From Dolomedes plantarius (taxonomy: Eukaryota; Arthropoda; Arachnida; Araneae; Dolomedidae), in NCBI GenBank assembly GCA_907164885.2, contig OU015492.1:202534519-202598518 (forward strand): a stretch of DNA of 64,000 nucleotides, read 5' to 3'. The position numbers and the translations under genes are program-made. Under the pieces are notes generated by a model. The model was not told the origin of the DNA and ran no database searches. It worked only from the letters and a program-made list of their open reading frames with translations. Of the stretch, positions 1-13,939 are shown piece after piece. Numbering within the stretch: position 1 is the stretch's first letter; each line of letters begins with the position of its first letter.

Positions 1-30
1 ACCGCCTTTTACCTGCCTTTCACCGCCTCA
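1..30. repeat. Right end of a TGAGGCGG-type TIR MITE
   Basis: The window opens with the terminal repeat GCCTTTCACCGCCTCA followed by TATC. It matches the right ends of full copies at 21352, 27423, 51995 and 54921. The rest lies before the window. Confidence 0.75.
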
Positions 31-351
31 TATCATAACCATGTGGTCATTATGGAAGTATCTTGTGTTATTGAGACCCTATTGTATCATTATGACATAT
101 TATTCATACATCTGATAATAAGAAACATGTTAAGGACTGTTGTTTAATATTTGAAGGGCTTTTTTCAAATGAGTTTTCCCTGAAAAACAAGTTTTAAAAA
201 GCTATCAAGATAAATGTCTCAAGAAGTAATCCCATTTGGTCCTAGGCATTACCAAAAGAGACGCTTGAATTACTATGCTATAATCTTACGACAGAAAATG
301 CAACATATTACTGTCAATATGCAACTCCTTTTTTTTTTCTTGTTTCCTCAG
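31..351. other. Intron of DIP-like gene
   Basis: AT-rich intron with a pyrimidine tract (TTTTTTTTTCTTG) before the acceptor at 351. Nothing else seen. Confidence 0.6.
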
Positions 352-519
352 TGCCTCCTCAATTTACAAACACAGAGAGAAACTCAGAGATTTTGGCCCG
401 GGAAGGGAACAACGTCACTCTCAGCTGCACAGTGACGGGTCACCCCCATCCAGTCGTCACGTGGCACAGGGAGGATGGACAGACGTTCCTCGCCGGCTTA
501 GCGCACAAAGACCATCAAC
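352..519 (+). CDS. DIP-like gene, exon encoding first half of Ig2
   Basis: The acceptor TTTCCTCAG ends at 351 and the donor GTAAGT starts at 520. The exon opens with two bases that complete a Val codon, then reads [19 protein letters not shown] and [10 protein letters not shown], the B and C strands of an Ig domain. It ends after one base of a codon. Confidence 0.9.
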
Positions 520-3500
520 GTAAGTAATATCAGTCTACACGTCTGTCTCATTTCGATGGGTAAAAACAGTAGCTCTCAATGCGTCTACTGTACAGTCTTA
601 GAACTGAACCGGTGAGGAACAGAAGTGTCTCCTCTCTTCTGTTCCTCACCGGTTATAAAGGTAGCACAACTATGAAGGTGGGTAAGGATGATAAGCCTTT
701 CCACTAGGAACTAAAATAAATCGATAAAAGAAGGAATATGGCATAAAAATTTCATACTCATTTTGTCTGAACAGTTACACTCTTAAATCAACTGCTCTGG
801 GATAACCCTCCCTTAGAAAGTTTATGCAATTGTGGTGTATTTGCCTTATTGGATTATAAGTTCTTGGAACCTTTTCACGTCTGTCATGAATTATCATTTC
901 TTGTAAAAAATTCTAATAAAAAAATCTCTTGTAAGGCATTAAATCTATAAGTTATGCCTCTCTAGCGCACCCATCAGTCAAGACCTTCGATTCCCGCGTT
1001 TTAATACTTATTAGTAATTAACATTAAACCATTTAGAAGTCTCTTGATTTGACGATTATGAAGTTTAATTGTAGGTACATATGTTAAATTTTAAAAAAAA
1101 ACTTAAACAAGAAAATATTCAAGTACTCTGAATTGTCCTCAGTGTTGGTTTCTATAGAAATATCATTTCTTCCACAGCAGTAACTGTAAATTCAAAAAAC
1201 GAATTTTTCACATTATTTTATGGACACCGGGTTCGACTCGTTAAAAAGCAACAATACTCTCGTAGTTTGCGGTGTAATATTATTTAGTGACTCTTATCCA
1301 ATTTTTCTTTGAATTTTGCTGTCTTTTAATATCCTATATTTGTATACATATTTTTTCCTCTTGGTTCTGTATATATCAGTATGTATGCATTTGGCCGAAG
1401 GGCTTCTGTGCCCGTTACTTTCCGCCGTGTTGGAAATTTTTAAAAAAACATTTTAATGAATATCTCCTTTATCCAGTATGTGAAATACCATACATGTGCT
1501 TCTCTCCTACTATGATGAATATCATTCCTTTTTCCTTCCAGAAATTTCTTACGAAGGTGAAGAACTTACGATACCTAAAGTAAGCCGTCTTCATATGGGC
1601 ACCTATATGTGCACAGCGAGCAACAATATCCCTCCATCTGTAACAAGGAGGATACAGCTCTATGTACATTGTAAGTAAACTTTGGTCATCAGAAGTCTCA
1701 ACAATCATAAAATGCGCTGCTCATCGCTGTGCTTTTTTTTTACTATTGCGTTAAAATTAGACAAATCTTACAAAAACTAGAAGGTAACCCGTCATTTTGA
1801 CGTCATAATACTAATAATGACGTCATAATGGAAAAAGTATATGCAAGTTAAAAAATATCCTGAAATATCTAACAACATTGCATTTAATCCACACCTTGTA
1901 AAAGCAAACCCTTTCATTATTTTTTATTTATTTAGTTTTTCATTCGATTGGAGTAGTAGACTGACATCCAGTTTTTTACAGCTCACTACGCGATATTAAT
2001 ACTGGAGCTACTTGATTCATTCACATTCAAGTTTGTTTACTTTCAGAATTCATCGCAAAAGTAAACAGATTTTTATAAACTGTTAAATATACAGCTAAAA
2101 GCATCCAATTTTTTTTAGTTCGGAATGTTTTATAGAAAAATAGGCTGAACAAACGTGATTTGATGGAGAAGATATTAGTTTTTAGGTAAGAAAAAAATTC
2201 TGATCCACATCTGAAATTGAAATTAAGCCTAATCGGCTGTTTGTTTACTGAGGGCTTCAACTGAAAGATGGGTACAGCCCGGAAGTGTTATACAGAGACA
2301 ACGGCTATTATATATATAATTACAAAAGCACGCGTTTTCTATTTTGTTCCTTTGGTATTCGAAATTTTGAATCTAGGTATTGCGTATAGCGGTTTGCTCG
2401 ATTCGTTACAAAAGCTCGAAATAATTATTATTTATACCGCTTTCATTTACCCATTTTCGAAAACAAATTCATATTTATATATAGGTTAGATTGATCGAAA
2501 TCGGTCGTAAAGCTGTAGAAACCCTTTTTGTGGAAAGGAAGAATTTTAAAACTTTGTGATGCAGTTAAAACTGACAGTTCGTGTTTTGACTGGAAGACCA
2601 AATTCTGCAGTGCAGTTGAAGGGTAATGCGTAGTGAAGCTCATTGAATGGCACCGCACATTGAAAGGTTCATAATGACTAAAGTATTGTCTAATTAACGT
2701 CGATGTAGTTGGTTCTTTATCTGAGTCGACAAGCGATTTATGTGGTAGTCGAAGAGAAATCCAAGAAAATATTCACCTAAATTTACAGTAGAACTATAAA
2801 ATACAGGAGTGATACATTCTATGTATAATAGCCGTTGTCTCTGCATAACACTTCCGGGCTGTACTCATCTTTCAATTGAAGCCCTCAGTAAACAAACAGC
2901 CGGTTAGGCTTAATTTCAATTTCAGTTGTGGATCAGAATTTTTTCTTACCTAAAAACTAATATCTTCTCCATCAAATCACGTTTGTTCAGCCTATTTTTC
3001 TATAAAACATTCAGAACTTTAAAAAAATGGATGCTTTTAGCTGTATATTTAACAGTTTTTAAAAATCTGTTTACTTTTGCGAGGAATTCTGAAAGTACAC
3101 AAACTTGAATGTGAATGAATCAAGTAGCTCAAGTATTCATATCGCGTAGTGAGCTGTAAAAAACTGGATGGCAGTCTACTACTCCAATCGCATGAAAAAC
3201 TAAATAAATAAAAAATAATGAAAGGGTTTGCTTTTACAAGGTGTCGGTTAAATGCAAAATTGTTAGATAATTCGGGATACTTTTTAACTTCCATATACTT
3301 TTTCCATTATGACGTCATTATTAGTATTATGATGTCAAAATGACGGGTTAACCTTCTGGTATATTTAGAAATGCATGCTGACAAAATACTTCCTACAGTC
3401 GCATCTGTTTATTCATTTACTAAGAAATATTTTATGAACATTCGAAAGATGTGGTTCGTTTATTTTACAGAGGTAATCGTTTTTCCTTCTTGTTGCAGTT

Positions 3501-6500
3501 CCTCCAATGCTCTGGGTCCCGAACCAACTAATCGGGGGCTCGGTAGGCCAGAGCGTCACACTGGAATGCCTTGTCGAGGCTTTCCCCAAGTCCCTGAACT
3601 ACTGGACGAGGAAAGATGGGCAGCTCCTGATATCGAACGACAAGCACGCGGTGACGGTACAGGAAAATACGTACAAGATGCACATGAAGCTGACGATACT
3701 GTCTCTCACCAAAGAGGACTTTGGATCCTACACGTGCTTAGCTAGGAATTCCCTGGGTCCTACGGAAGGTCTCATTAGGGTTTACGGTACGGTAATTTAA
3801 GATCTATTACTGATAACCCATCATCCCAATGCATAAGAACGGTACCTATGTACCTAATGTCGCGTCCGATATACTTAGAGTTGATATATTTACAAATCTT
3901 TTCATGTAGATTTTCACGAAAGGGTGCGCAGATTCCTTTTGAGTTAGTTCATAGGAAAGTCATACAGGAAAAATTTCATCACCCAGGATGGCACAACCTG
4001 GACCCTAGAATTCTTATGAAATCTGTCCTAGCTTGCCCTCATGAAAACAACTGCTCGCCCTCATTTCAGTAACCTAAAAGTCTAGAACAGTGATTCTCAA
4101 CCTTTTTTTTTTTTTTTTCGCAGCACACTTTTAACGATTTTAAAATTTGGCGGCACACAAAGAAAAAGATAAGTTTAAAAGTTGTTTACTTAAAACGGAT
4201 AAAAACAGTTAAAAATATGGCATTTAACTGTAAAAACAACAGTTTTCTTTTACAGTGTACTTTTCCTTAATTTAAACAAACTTTACTCGTAATAAAAAAA
4301 AACATAATTTTTACTATATACATTTTTAAAATTTGGCGGCACACAAAAGTGCCGCGGCACAGTGGTTGAGAATCACTGGTCTAGAATAACAGCGGCATAG
4401 AGCCGCGGTAATTCTAGATAAAGTCATTATATCTTATTTTCTGTCTTTCCCCAAGTCTTTTTCCAAGATTAATTGCATTAAAAACTTTTTCGTATTTCTC
4501 CCAGTGTCCATTCGCGTCAGATATCTGGGCCATTTTGTTCTATTTACTCATATATATTTTATTATAACTTAATCTTTTAAAAGCTTAACTGAAAATTGTA
4601 TTTTCCTCTCCATATTACATTAACCTGGACTCTACCAAAAGCATCTTTCAAAAACTTTCAGTCTTCCTTCTCTTTTCTTATAAGAGTCCAAGTTTCCGTG
4701 CCATATGTCAGGACTGACTTAATTAGAACCTTAAACACAATTATGTTCGTTTTTCTCTAAATGAGAGATTTAAGAAAACTTCCTAAGCTATAAAAACAGA
4801 GATTAGCTGTCTTTACTTGCCTTTTGATCTCTAATACAGAATGCATTATTTTGACAGTCAGTTTCAAATCCCCCTTTAAAAAAATAAGCAAACTTTTTAC
4901 ACTTTAGTTAATGATATTTTTTAGACTGATAGGTACCAACTTTAAAGTGCATGGGATAATTTTCTTCTCCCTAAAGGAGAGTATATTTCTTTATTCCTGA
5001 TGTACTTTCATGAGTAATATTGGTATGCAGATCACTCCAAAGCAACAGCTCCTGGGTATATAGCCGGGCTACCCTGCCTCCAGGTGTTATATGCAGAGCT
5101 GAACCCCAGGCTGTGGGGTAGACGTAAGGGTAATAATTCTGACAAGTAAAAAGAAACTTGTTAAGTTTTAAGAAGGAAAACTTTACATACATCAATGCAA
5201 AGTCATTCACGTTGTAATTATACATAGGGATGAAAATTAATAATGAATACATTGTAAATATTTATGCCTTAAATGAAAGAAGATAAGTTTCTTCTCTAAT
5301 ATTAAGGCAACGTTTACATGGTCTATTTAATAAATGTTATACAGCACCCAAGGGAGCAAATAATAGCGAGTGGGAAATGCTTTAATTATTCCAATAAGCT
5401 CCGTAGTGGTTCAGATTTTCATCTATGTCACTCAGTTTTGTTTGATAGAATCCTTCTCTCCTTCTTGTTTGAGACAAAAAGTTCTGTCGAATTTAAAATA
5501 ACATTCTTTCCATTGCTCGTTTCCTTCACGGAAAGTATGTTTCAGTTAAAAAAGATCTCCAACTCGCGCAGTCAAAATACGTACATTAACACATAAACAC
5601 TTTTAAATTGAATTTTATTCGAACTTCCAGAAAATCTCCTAGAACAAACAGATGTCAGGACCTTAATCAACAACATAAGAACCGCCCTCAAAACGAAAAG
5701 GATCAAGCTGTAGATTCGAATCCAAGCAACAAATTCATAAACGTTCTCGAGAAAAATTATGTCATTTAAAATATTGAGTACGTTAAAATGAATAAGAGGG
5801 TAAACAGTTAAATTTGAGGGAGAAAGAACTCTTCCTTACACATTTTGCGGTGCCGAATTGGAGTAACTTGAAAAGGACCAAAGTTTAAAAACTGCACACT
5901 CTACACTCAACTCCAACTGATGTCTTCGACTGAGGCGTGCTTTATACCTCTGAGTTGCGATGTTTCTCGAAGTACATGTTCTTCACAATCGCTTATGAAA
6001 GCGGAGCTTAATTAAGTTTCTAATACTATTCATTACTTTAGTGTCAAAAGATGCATTAGTCTTGCAGTACAGAAAGTTTAAGAATTTGTTACTCGTAAGA
6101 ATCTGCAGTGTAGTTAATGCATCGTCTGATATCAATGCACCAAGATTTTTCTGTTGATGCTCTGAAAAAATTAATTTTTAACTAATTGCGTAACACATTC
6201 TTAAAGATAAAATAATTTTACATTTTTCATTGCTTAAAACTAAGGTTATATGTAGCCATCTGTCATCAATTTAAACATAATTTAAGCTTTGCAAATTTCA
6301 TGACTAACATAGAATTTTCTTACGACTAATAATTTTGTTATAGCTTCTGTTATTAATAGGACTGCGTTTTAAGAAATCCGGTATAAATCGTATATTTCTT
6401 CAGCATATACAAATACATTCGTTGAGTCACGTGATCGCAGTTTTCCCCCAAACTGTAATAAACATATTATACATATGAAGTACATCAAACTGCATATTTG

Positions 6501-9500
6501 AAGCTATACAATTGGTACCTTTCATTGCCAAAATATTCATTAAAATATATAGCATGCTCAACTCTTTGCTTGTTACAATCTGCAAGATATGCTGGCCCGC
6601 GTTTCCTTCTGCAATATTATTGCTGCATAATGCGAAACTATTAAGTAGCATATATCGATATACATAGTCTGACAATAAAGTTCGGTGAATAGTCCTGTAA
6701 CATTAACGTAGATGAAATATTAACGAAAGTTACCTTACTGTCCTTCGAAATAGTCATCTCCCATAACTATGCACCGCTGACATCTGCTATACATGCTCTG
6801 GAAACTTTGCAAGAAGTCTTCTTTTGGGATGGAGTTCAAAAGCCTCGTCACGTTTCGTTGGATGTCAGGAATATCGTCAATTTTTTTTCCTTTCAAAGCG
6901 AGTTTGAGTTGTGGGAATAGGAAGAAGTCTGGAGGATTGAGATCTGGCGAGTATGGTGGATGTTCAATTTGCACCACCCCTTTTTTGCCAGGAACTGTTT
7001 GACGATATTGGCTGTGTGAGGGGGAGCATTGTCGTGAACAAAAAACCATGAACCTTGCTGTGCGTACTGGGGTCGTACCCTGCATAGACGTTTCATGAAA
7101 CGGGTCAAAATTTCAATGTACCCTTCAGCATTCATCGTCGTTCCCTCAGGTAGAAATTCCTTGTGGATAATGCCTTGACTATCAAAAAAGGTGATGACCA
7201 TCGTTTTGATGCGTGATTTTTCTGCTCTGACCTTTTTCCGACGATGTGATGCAGGAGAACGCCATTCCATGCTTTGCCGTTTCCTTTCAGGGTCTTCCTG
7301 AGACATCAGGACTCATCCTCAGTGACAATACAGTTCAAGAAGTTTGGTGTCGCATACGCCATTTCGACAAAATCCTGTGAAGCCTCTAAACGTGCCTGCT
7401 TGTGATCGTCATCCAAGTGATGTGGCACAAGAGGACAACACGTTTTTCTCATCCCTAAATTGTGGGTAACGATTTGTCGCAACTGAACAAACGCACTAAA
7501 CAAGCACTTTGTAAAACAAGTCTTACACGGAACACAAACGACGCTCAACTGAACAACGGTGGGGACAGATGGTCAACACCTACCGCTACGCAGGTGCAGC
7601 GTTTTGTTTCGCCATTGTTGCCAGATCGGCCGTTCTGACTTCATTCACCGAACTTTGTCAGAGGTTGTAGTATGAAAATATACAGACAATTTCATTAGTA
7701 TTTACAGAAATTAATCACATCAAATTAACTTATAAAACAATTAAAAATTTATAAATTAATTTAACTGTTTTTTAAAATCATGGCTGGTTGAAAAAAAAAT
7801 ATTTGTAAAGCAACGGCCTTTTTAAAAAAATTACAATCGCACAGTGGAAATCCTTCTTTTAATAACTTAAGAAACTCAATTGACCCATAATTATAAACGT
7901 ACTTATTCTGACTTTGTTTTTTAAACTTCATTCTATTTTAACATGGAAAAAACTAATTAAATTAAGGACTTGATAATATTGAAAATGTTCATACCCCTGA
8001 AACGGGGATAACAACCTTAAAAGGTTTTTCTGTCGATCACTCCTCAAATAGAATTGCATATTTTTAGTATAAGCATAAAACTACATCCATAAAAAAATAA
8101 CTTCAAAATTTTTCGCTTTGAATAAGCTAATCTGGGACATATATTGACTGCTTCAGCAACTCATATCAGTGAAATAGCCAATTTAAAGTAGAAAGGTAAT
8201 ACTATAAAGGTAGGAGAGTAAAATAAAAGTTAAAATTGAAGTATTCCGCAATTACTTTTTTCAAAACAAAATTCGTTCTCCAAGTAAAAAATTATTAACA
8301 TATTTTGTAAGTGGAATTATAACTTCAAAATATCTTGCTTTAAAACAAAATGAATCGAATTTAAAATATAATTTTCATGAAAGTTTAATATGCAGTATTA
8401 AAGTTTAATATGAAAGTATACCTATTGGTTCGAGATTTTCGTGTAAATATATAGTATTTAAAGCTTAAAACTTAAGTTTAATCTAAAGTTTTGAGTTTAT
8501 GGGGAAAATACAAACTTGCATCCTTTTAGTCGATTGCAGAGATGATTTAGAACATGAAGTTATTTACTCTTTTCCTTAAATATTTATGATCATTTAAATT
8601 TTAAAGTTACCGCCACGGTTTCATCAGTCACTTTTAACTAATAGTTAATCGATACTATTGGGAACTGCATTCCATGTGTTTAAAACACAAAACAATATAC
8701 AAATGAAAAAAAATCATGCAAGACGTTTACTCTTGCATGATATATAACAGAAGAGAGTCTAAATGAAATATTCTTAACTGTACAAACAAGACCTCAATAT
8801 CTGATGATCCTTAAAAGTCGTATCATATGTAATGTAATATACAGTATGCCCACTAAAGTCCCTTCCCACCCTCTTAACTTCGGAACGGCTGCTGGTATAT
8901 TCATAAAAGTGGTGTCTAGGTATAGTAAAGTTGCCATGCGCTACTGAATGAAACCACCTACCGCGCCACCTGGTGGAAAACTGCGGTGTTAGCATTCCTA
9001 TCTCGAAAACGGAACGAGATAGGGAAAAAAAGTGATTTACAAAGTTGTAGAAAATCATCGATTTATTACGAAAAGATACCTTGCAGACATTAATGATAAG
9101 AATAGAACGGTTAAAACACGCATTTATTTTTTCGTGATTTCCTACATTGTGACGTGACAAAACGATTTGAGAAAGAAAAAACAACTAGTTATAACAATAT
9201 ACCTTTATTTGAGATGTTCAAACTTCTCACCGTCATTGCGGTGTCGTGTTTTGCCCGAAAGATAATCATTTCTCCTTCCGTTCAAGTTTCGTAACGTCAC
9301 AGTGTAGGAAATCACGAAAAAAACAAATGCGCTTTTTAACCATTCTATTCTTCGCATTAATGTCCACAAGGTGTCTTTTCGTACTAAATCGATGATTTTC
9401 TACAACTTTGTAAATCACTTTTTTTCAATATCTCGTTCCGTTTTCGAGATAGGAATGCTAACTCCGCAGTTTTCCACCAGGTGGCGCGGTAGATGGTTTC

Positions 9501-12500
9501 ATTCAGTAGCGCATGGCTACTTTACTATACCTAGACACCACTTTTATGAATATAGCACCAGCCGTTCCGAAGTTAGAGGGTGGGAAGGGACTTTAGTGGG
9601 CATACTGTATACATGTATCACTTCTGTAACATAGTAATTGACACGTGATTGACGCCGAATTGACGCTTTGGCAAAATTATATTTAAACACACCAATGTCA
9701 GGGCCGGCGTGTGGAAATGTGTCACTTTCTCCAGGAAACGCAACTACAAACTTCTCTTTATTTTTTTTTTTTTTAATTTAAACACGTTTATTTCATTGCT
9801 GGTTAGAAATAGGAGAAACGTGGCTGAAACAGACACGGCTTGACATTGACACGCTTGTACAAGTTGTGGCAGAATGGACTCTCACATTTCAAAGGGTAAT
9901 AAAAAGCGAATGAAACAATTTAAAGAAAAAAAACTTTATATTTTTAGATAAGTACTTAATATCTAGTTTCTTTCCACTGGGTTTTGAAAAATAACACGAC
10001 ACAGGTGGTTTCCGTTGTTTGCGATGCACTGCCAAAGAGGTTCTCTAAAGTTTTCCGTCACTATGTTCGTCATCTCTGGGGGTATGGTGGCAACATTCCT
10101 CACGAATAGCGGACTCATGCACATTTTCAGGTGTTCTAATGTACCGCAGACGACCATTTGGTTTCCTTGGTAATGCAGGCTCACTTGCTGCCACGTTTGA
10201 AACCCATTGCAGGATGGTTTTTCGACCAGGAACGGCATCAGTTGAATACAGTTCGAAGCGCGTCCTAAATACCCTTGCGGTTACAGAATCGTTTGTTTTA
10301 AAGTCTCGATAACGAAATCGCGATGTTCACCGGACCAACTCATGGTGGCTACTGACAACTTGAAAATCCGCCCGAACTGTTGCCATCTCCCACGCCCTAA
10401 AATAACCCCACCACTCCCTTACCTGTGACCTTCAGAAACGCGGAAGTCCGTTCTGCCTCACCCTGTATTATAGGTACCAGCATTCGGTCCTGTTAAATGT
10501 AATATTTATGAGACTTAACCAATTTAAATTCACAAACTGAGTTCTCCGTTCTTTTTGCAGAGACAGCTGATCCTCATAGTACAAGTACAGCCAAAACAGA
10601 ATACGTAGAAGGTAGGATGAGAAGTCTGTTTGTTTGTTTTTTTAATTTAAAAACATACTTTATTTTTTATGTAGATCCCAGAGTTCTTCTTTCTTTTATA
10701 CTTACACAGTAAAATTTTCTTGCATGCATTCATTTATATATTTAAATACAGAGAATTTATGATTCTTTTCTCCCAAGTTAATGAACAGAAGGAACTGGGC
10801 AGTAAATAATAAAAAATTACATTTTTTAAAAAAATTTTATAAAAATCATATTTATCGGTATTTTTATTATGTCGCAAATTTAAAAAATAAATGATTCTCA
10901 GATCTCCTTTTCTAAAAATTGTTGACTGATTTCTGGGACAGGTTCACAATTTTAATACGTATAAAGAAAAAAAATAATTAAAATGCAACCAACTACTGAA
11001 ATAGTTTATCAAATAGATAATTTGTTTAATTAATGTCCCTTCATCAATTGCGTTAACATTGACAATAAACTAAAAAATGTGTTTCCTTACTCAGCTCTTA
11101 GTAATAGTCTGCTGTTCGTGATATACGGACTATGGTTTTATGCACAAAAGATAGCCTTATAAGTACCTAATTAGAAAAAACGTCTGATTCGAAGCAAGGA
11201 AAACAAGAGTAAAGCGCACAGATCCCAGCCAAATGAAAGTACAAAGCGAAAGGCCAATTCCAGAACTGGTTTGGAAAATTCAGTTAAAGTTAGACTAACT
11301 TGTCTAACTAGAGTTAGAGAAACTCTAAATTTTAAAAGACACCATGAGCTTTAAGATAATAAAAAAAATTATTATTTAGACTGAGTTTATATACAGTGAT
11401 TTTTATTAAACTGACACTACTCAGAGCCACCTGTAGCGCGATCTATCAGCCGGAATTCAACCAAAATTGATAGGGGAACTAAGGACGACATGGGAAAGAG
11501 TTTCCCTTTTAAAAAAAAAAAAAACCAAAAGTCGCCGATAGGGGAAGATATAGCGCTGTTATTGTCGGCTCACCCGAGAATTTGCATAAAACGCAAGTAA
11601 CACATCAAAATGCAAATTCATGACTACATAGTCGACAACAGCGCCAGTATTTTGGGCTATAAAGATCGGTGCGGAATCTGTTGTGCCATCGCTTTACAGA
11701 AGAAAGGATCATCGGTCGCTTTTTCCATTAGCATGGCCACCTCGCTCCCCCGACCTAACCCATGTGACTTCTTTCTGTGGGGTTATTTAAAGTCCAAGGT
11801 GCATCTTAGTGGAGTCTCTAACTTGGCGTCCCTAAAGGACAACATATCCCGGACTACGATGAACATTCTGGTGACATGTTACGCTTGGTCGTTGAGAACG
11901 TAGTGTTCAGGATGCAATGTGTCGTCCACCAGGATGGTGGTCACATTGAAGGAGGGAGAAGTGAATTTGCTGCATAAAGTGGTGTTGCAGTCTTTCTTAT
12001 TCATTTGTCTGCTTGTTACAACTTTTTTCGGTATTCACCCCTTATCTTTATAGCCCGAAATACTGGCACTGCTGTCGACTACATAGTCGTGAATTCGCAT
12101 TTTGATGTTTTACTCGCGTTTTGTGCAAATTCTCGGGTGCGCCGACAGCAACAGCGCCATATCTTCCCCTATCGGAGACTTTCGGAACTTCTTTTTTTTT
12201 TTTCTTCAAGGAAACTCTTTCCCGTGTCTTTCTTAGTCCCTCTATCAATTTTGGTAGAATTCCGGTTGACAGATCGCACTGCAGATAGCTCCGAGTAATG
12301 TCTCAGTTTAATAAAAATCATCTGTATATCAGGAGCTCGGAATAGAAAGGGCGAATACGAAATTCATGGTGTTGGGAAATCGCGTTTAAAATTCGGGAAT
12401 GCTCTCAGGGTGATAAAAAAAGCGAACTACATAGTACCTCAGTTGAAGATTGTGCTGGCATGCGGCATAGTGCAGTAAAGTAAACAAAATTGTCTCTTCG

Positions 12501-13907
12501 CTCTTGATTTTCCAACAGCACTAAGTTTTCAACTATTTACACTCAAGAGCCAAAACATTATGACCACCCCTACATTTTGCAATGAATTCGCCTGGATGAC
12601 GTGGAAGGCACGTGATCAGGTGGAAGTGGTATTTAACTGCTGCTGGAGAGTCTGAAGAATCATTCTTTCACTTACTTCTGTGTGTGATGGGAAAGGCTGC
12701 GGATCTAAGCGACTTTGATAGAGGGCAGATTGTAATGGCTCGAAGGCTCGGAACAAGTATTTCCGAAACTGCACGACTCGTGGGTTGTTCGCGTCCTACA
12801 GTTGTTAGTACTTATGCAAAGTGGATGAATGACGGTGAAACCAGCAGTAGACGACATGGTGTTGGACGTCCACGCGCTATCAAAGAAAAAGGTCGTCGGA
12901 GACTGTCTCGCATGGTGAAGCAAAACCGGAGCCAGACAGTGGCTCAGCTGACAGCCGAATACAATGCAGGGCCAAGTAGAATAGTATCGCAGCACACTGT
13001 TCAGCGGACACTGTTGGATATGGGGCTACGCAGCAAATGTCCCACTCGTGTGCTTTTGCTGACCAAGCGTCATCGCCAACTGCGCCTGCGCTGGGCCCGG
13101 GAACATCGCGACTAGTCCATGGATCAGTGGGAGAGAGTTGCCTGGTCAGATGAATCACGGTTTGTCATTCATCACGCCGATGGCTGTGTCAGGATACGCC
13201 GTCTTCCAGGCGAACTGTTGCTCCCTCAATGTACAGTAGGTCATACACAGGCCGGTGGTGGCGGTATTATGCTTTGGGGGACGTTCTCTTGGGCGTCTCT
13301 GGGACCCGTGGTTGTGGTAGAGCAGACCATGAATGCTACAGGGTATCTGAACATCATTGCGGACCAGTTGCACCCTTATATGGCCTCTGTTTTTCCAGCT
13401 GGAAATGGAATGTTCCAACAGGACAACGCCCCGTGTCACAAGGCTAAAATTGTGTTGGAGTGGTTCCAGGAACATGATGCTGAATTCCAGTTAATGTCCT
13501 GGTCGCCTAACTCACCGGATCTCAATCCGATAGAACACATTTAGGATGTCATGGGACGGCAGCTCAGAGTTCAGAGACCACCAATTTGCAATATCTCGGA
13601 TTTGCGAGACCGTTGCTTAAACATCTGGTACAATCTGTCTCCGGCCATCTACCAAGGACTTGTGGCATCCATGCCAAGGCGGGTTGAAGCTGTGTTGCGC
13701 GCCAAAGGTGGGCCAACTCGTTATTGACAGGTGGTCATAATGTTTTGGCTCTTGAGTGTATATGCAGACCGTACACTAAATGCGTTTTACAAGACACTAA
13801 GAACAAATGTAAACGCAAAAGTGGCAATACGGTGTTCTTAACATATCAATAAAGAGATTTCTGAAAAAAAATCTCTTTTTTTTCGCCCTTTCTCCTCCGA
13901 GCTCCTG

Positions 13908-13939
<32 letters not shown>

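Larger units (their letters stand above)
12329..13908. mobile_element. TIR element carrying a nested Tc1-like insertion
   Basis: TCAGGAGCTCGGA at 12329 recurs inverted at 13896-13908, each followed inward by an A-rich AGAAAGGGCGAA. Without the Tc1 element (12540-13758) it would be about 360 bp. Its class is unknown. The right border abuts a (TG)n run. Confidence 0.6.

Noticed and set aside
3787..3792. Alternative splice donor at 3792 for the Ig3 exon
   Set aside because: It would give phase 0, and the next exon then hits TAG. The donor at 3787 keeps phase 1 throughout.
5030..5115. GC-richer patch resembling a tRNA-like fragment
   Set aside because: No correctly spaced A and B boxes and no second copy seen in the window.
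8774..9634. Mirrored 136- and 87-residue ORFs ([16 protein letters not shown])
   Set aside because: They arise from the inverted arms of one snap-back element and do not resemble any known protein.
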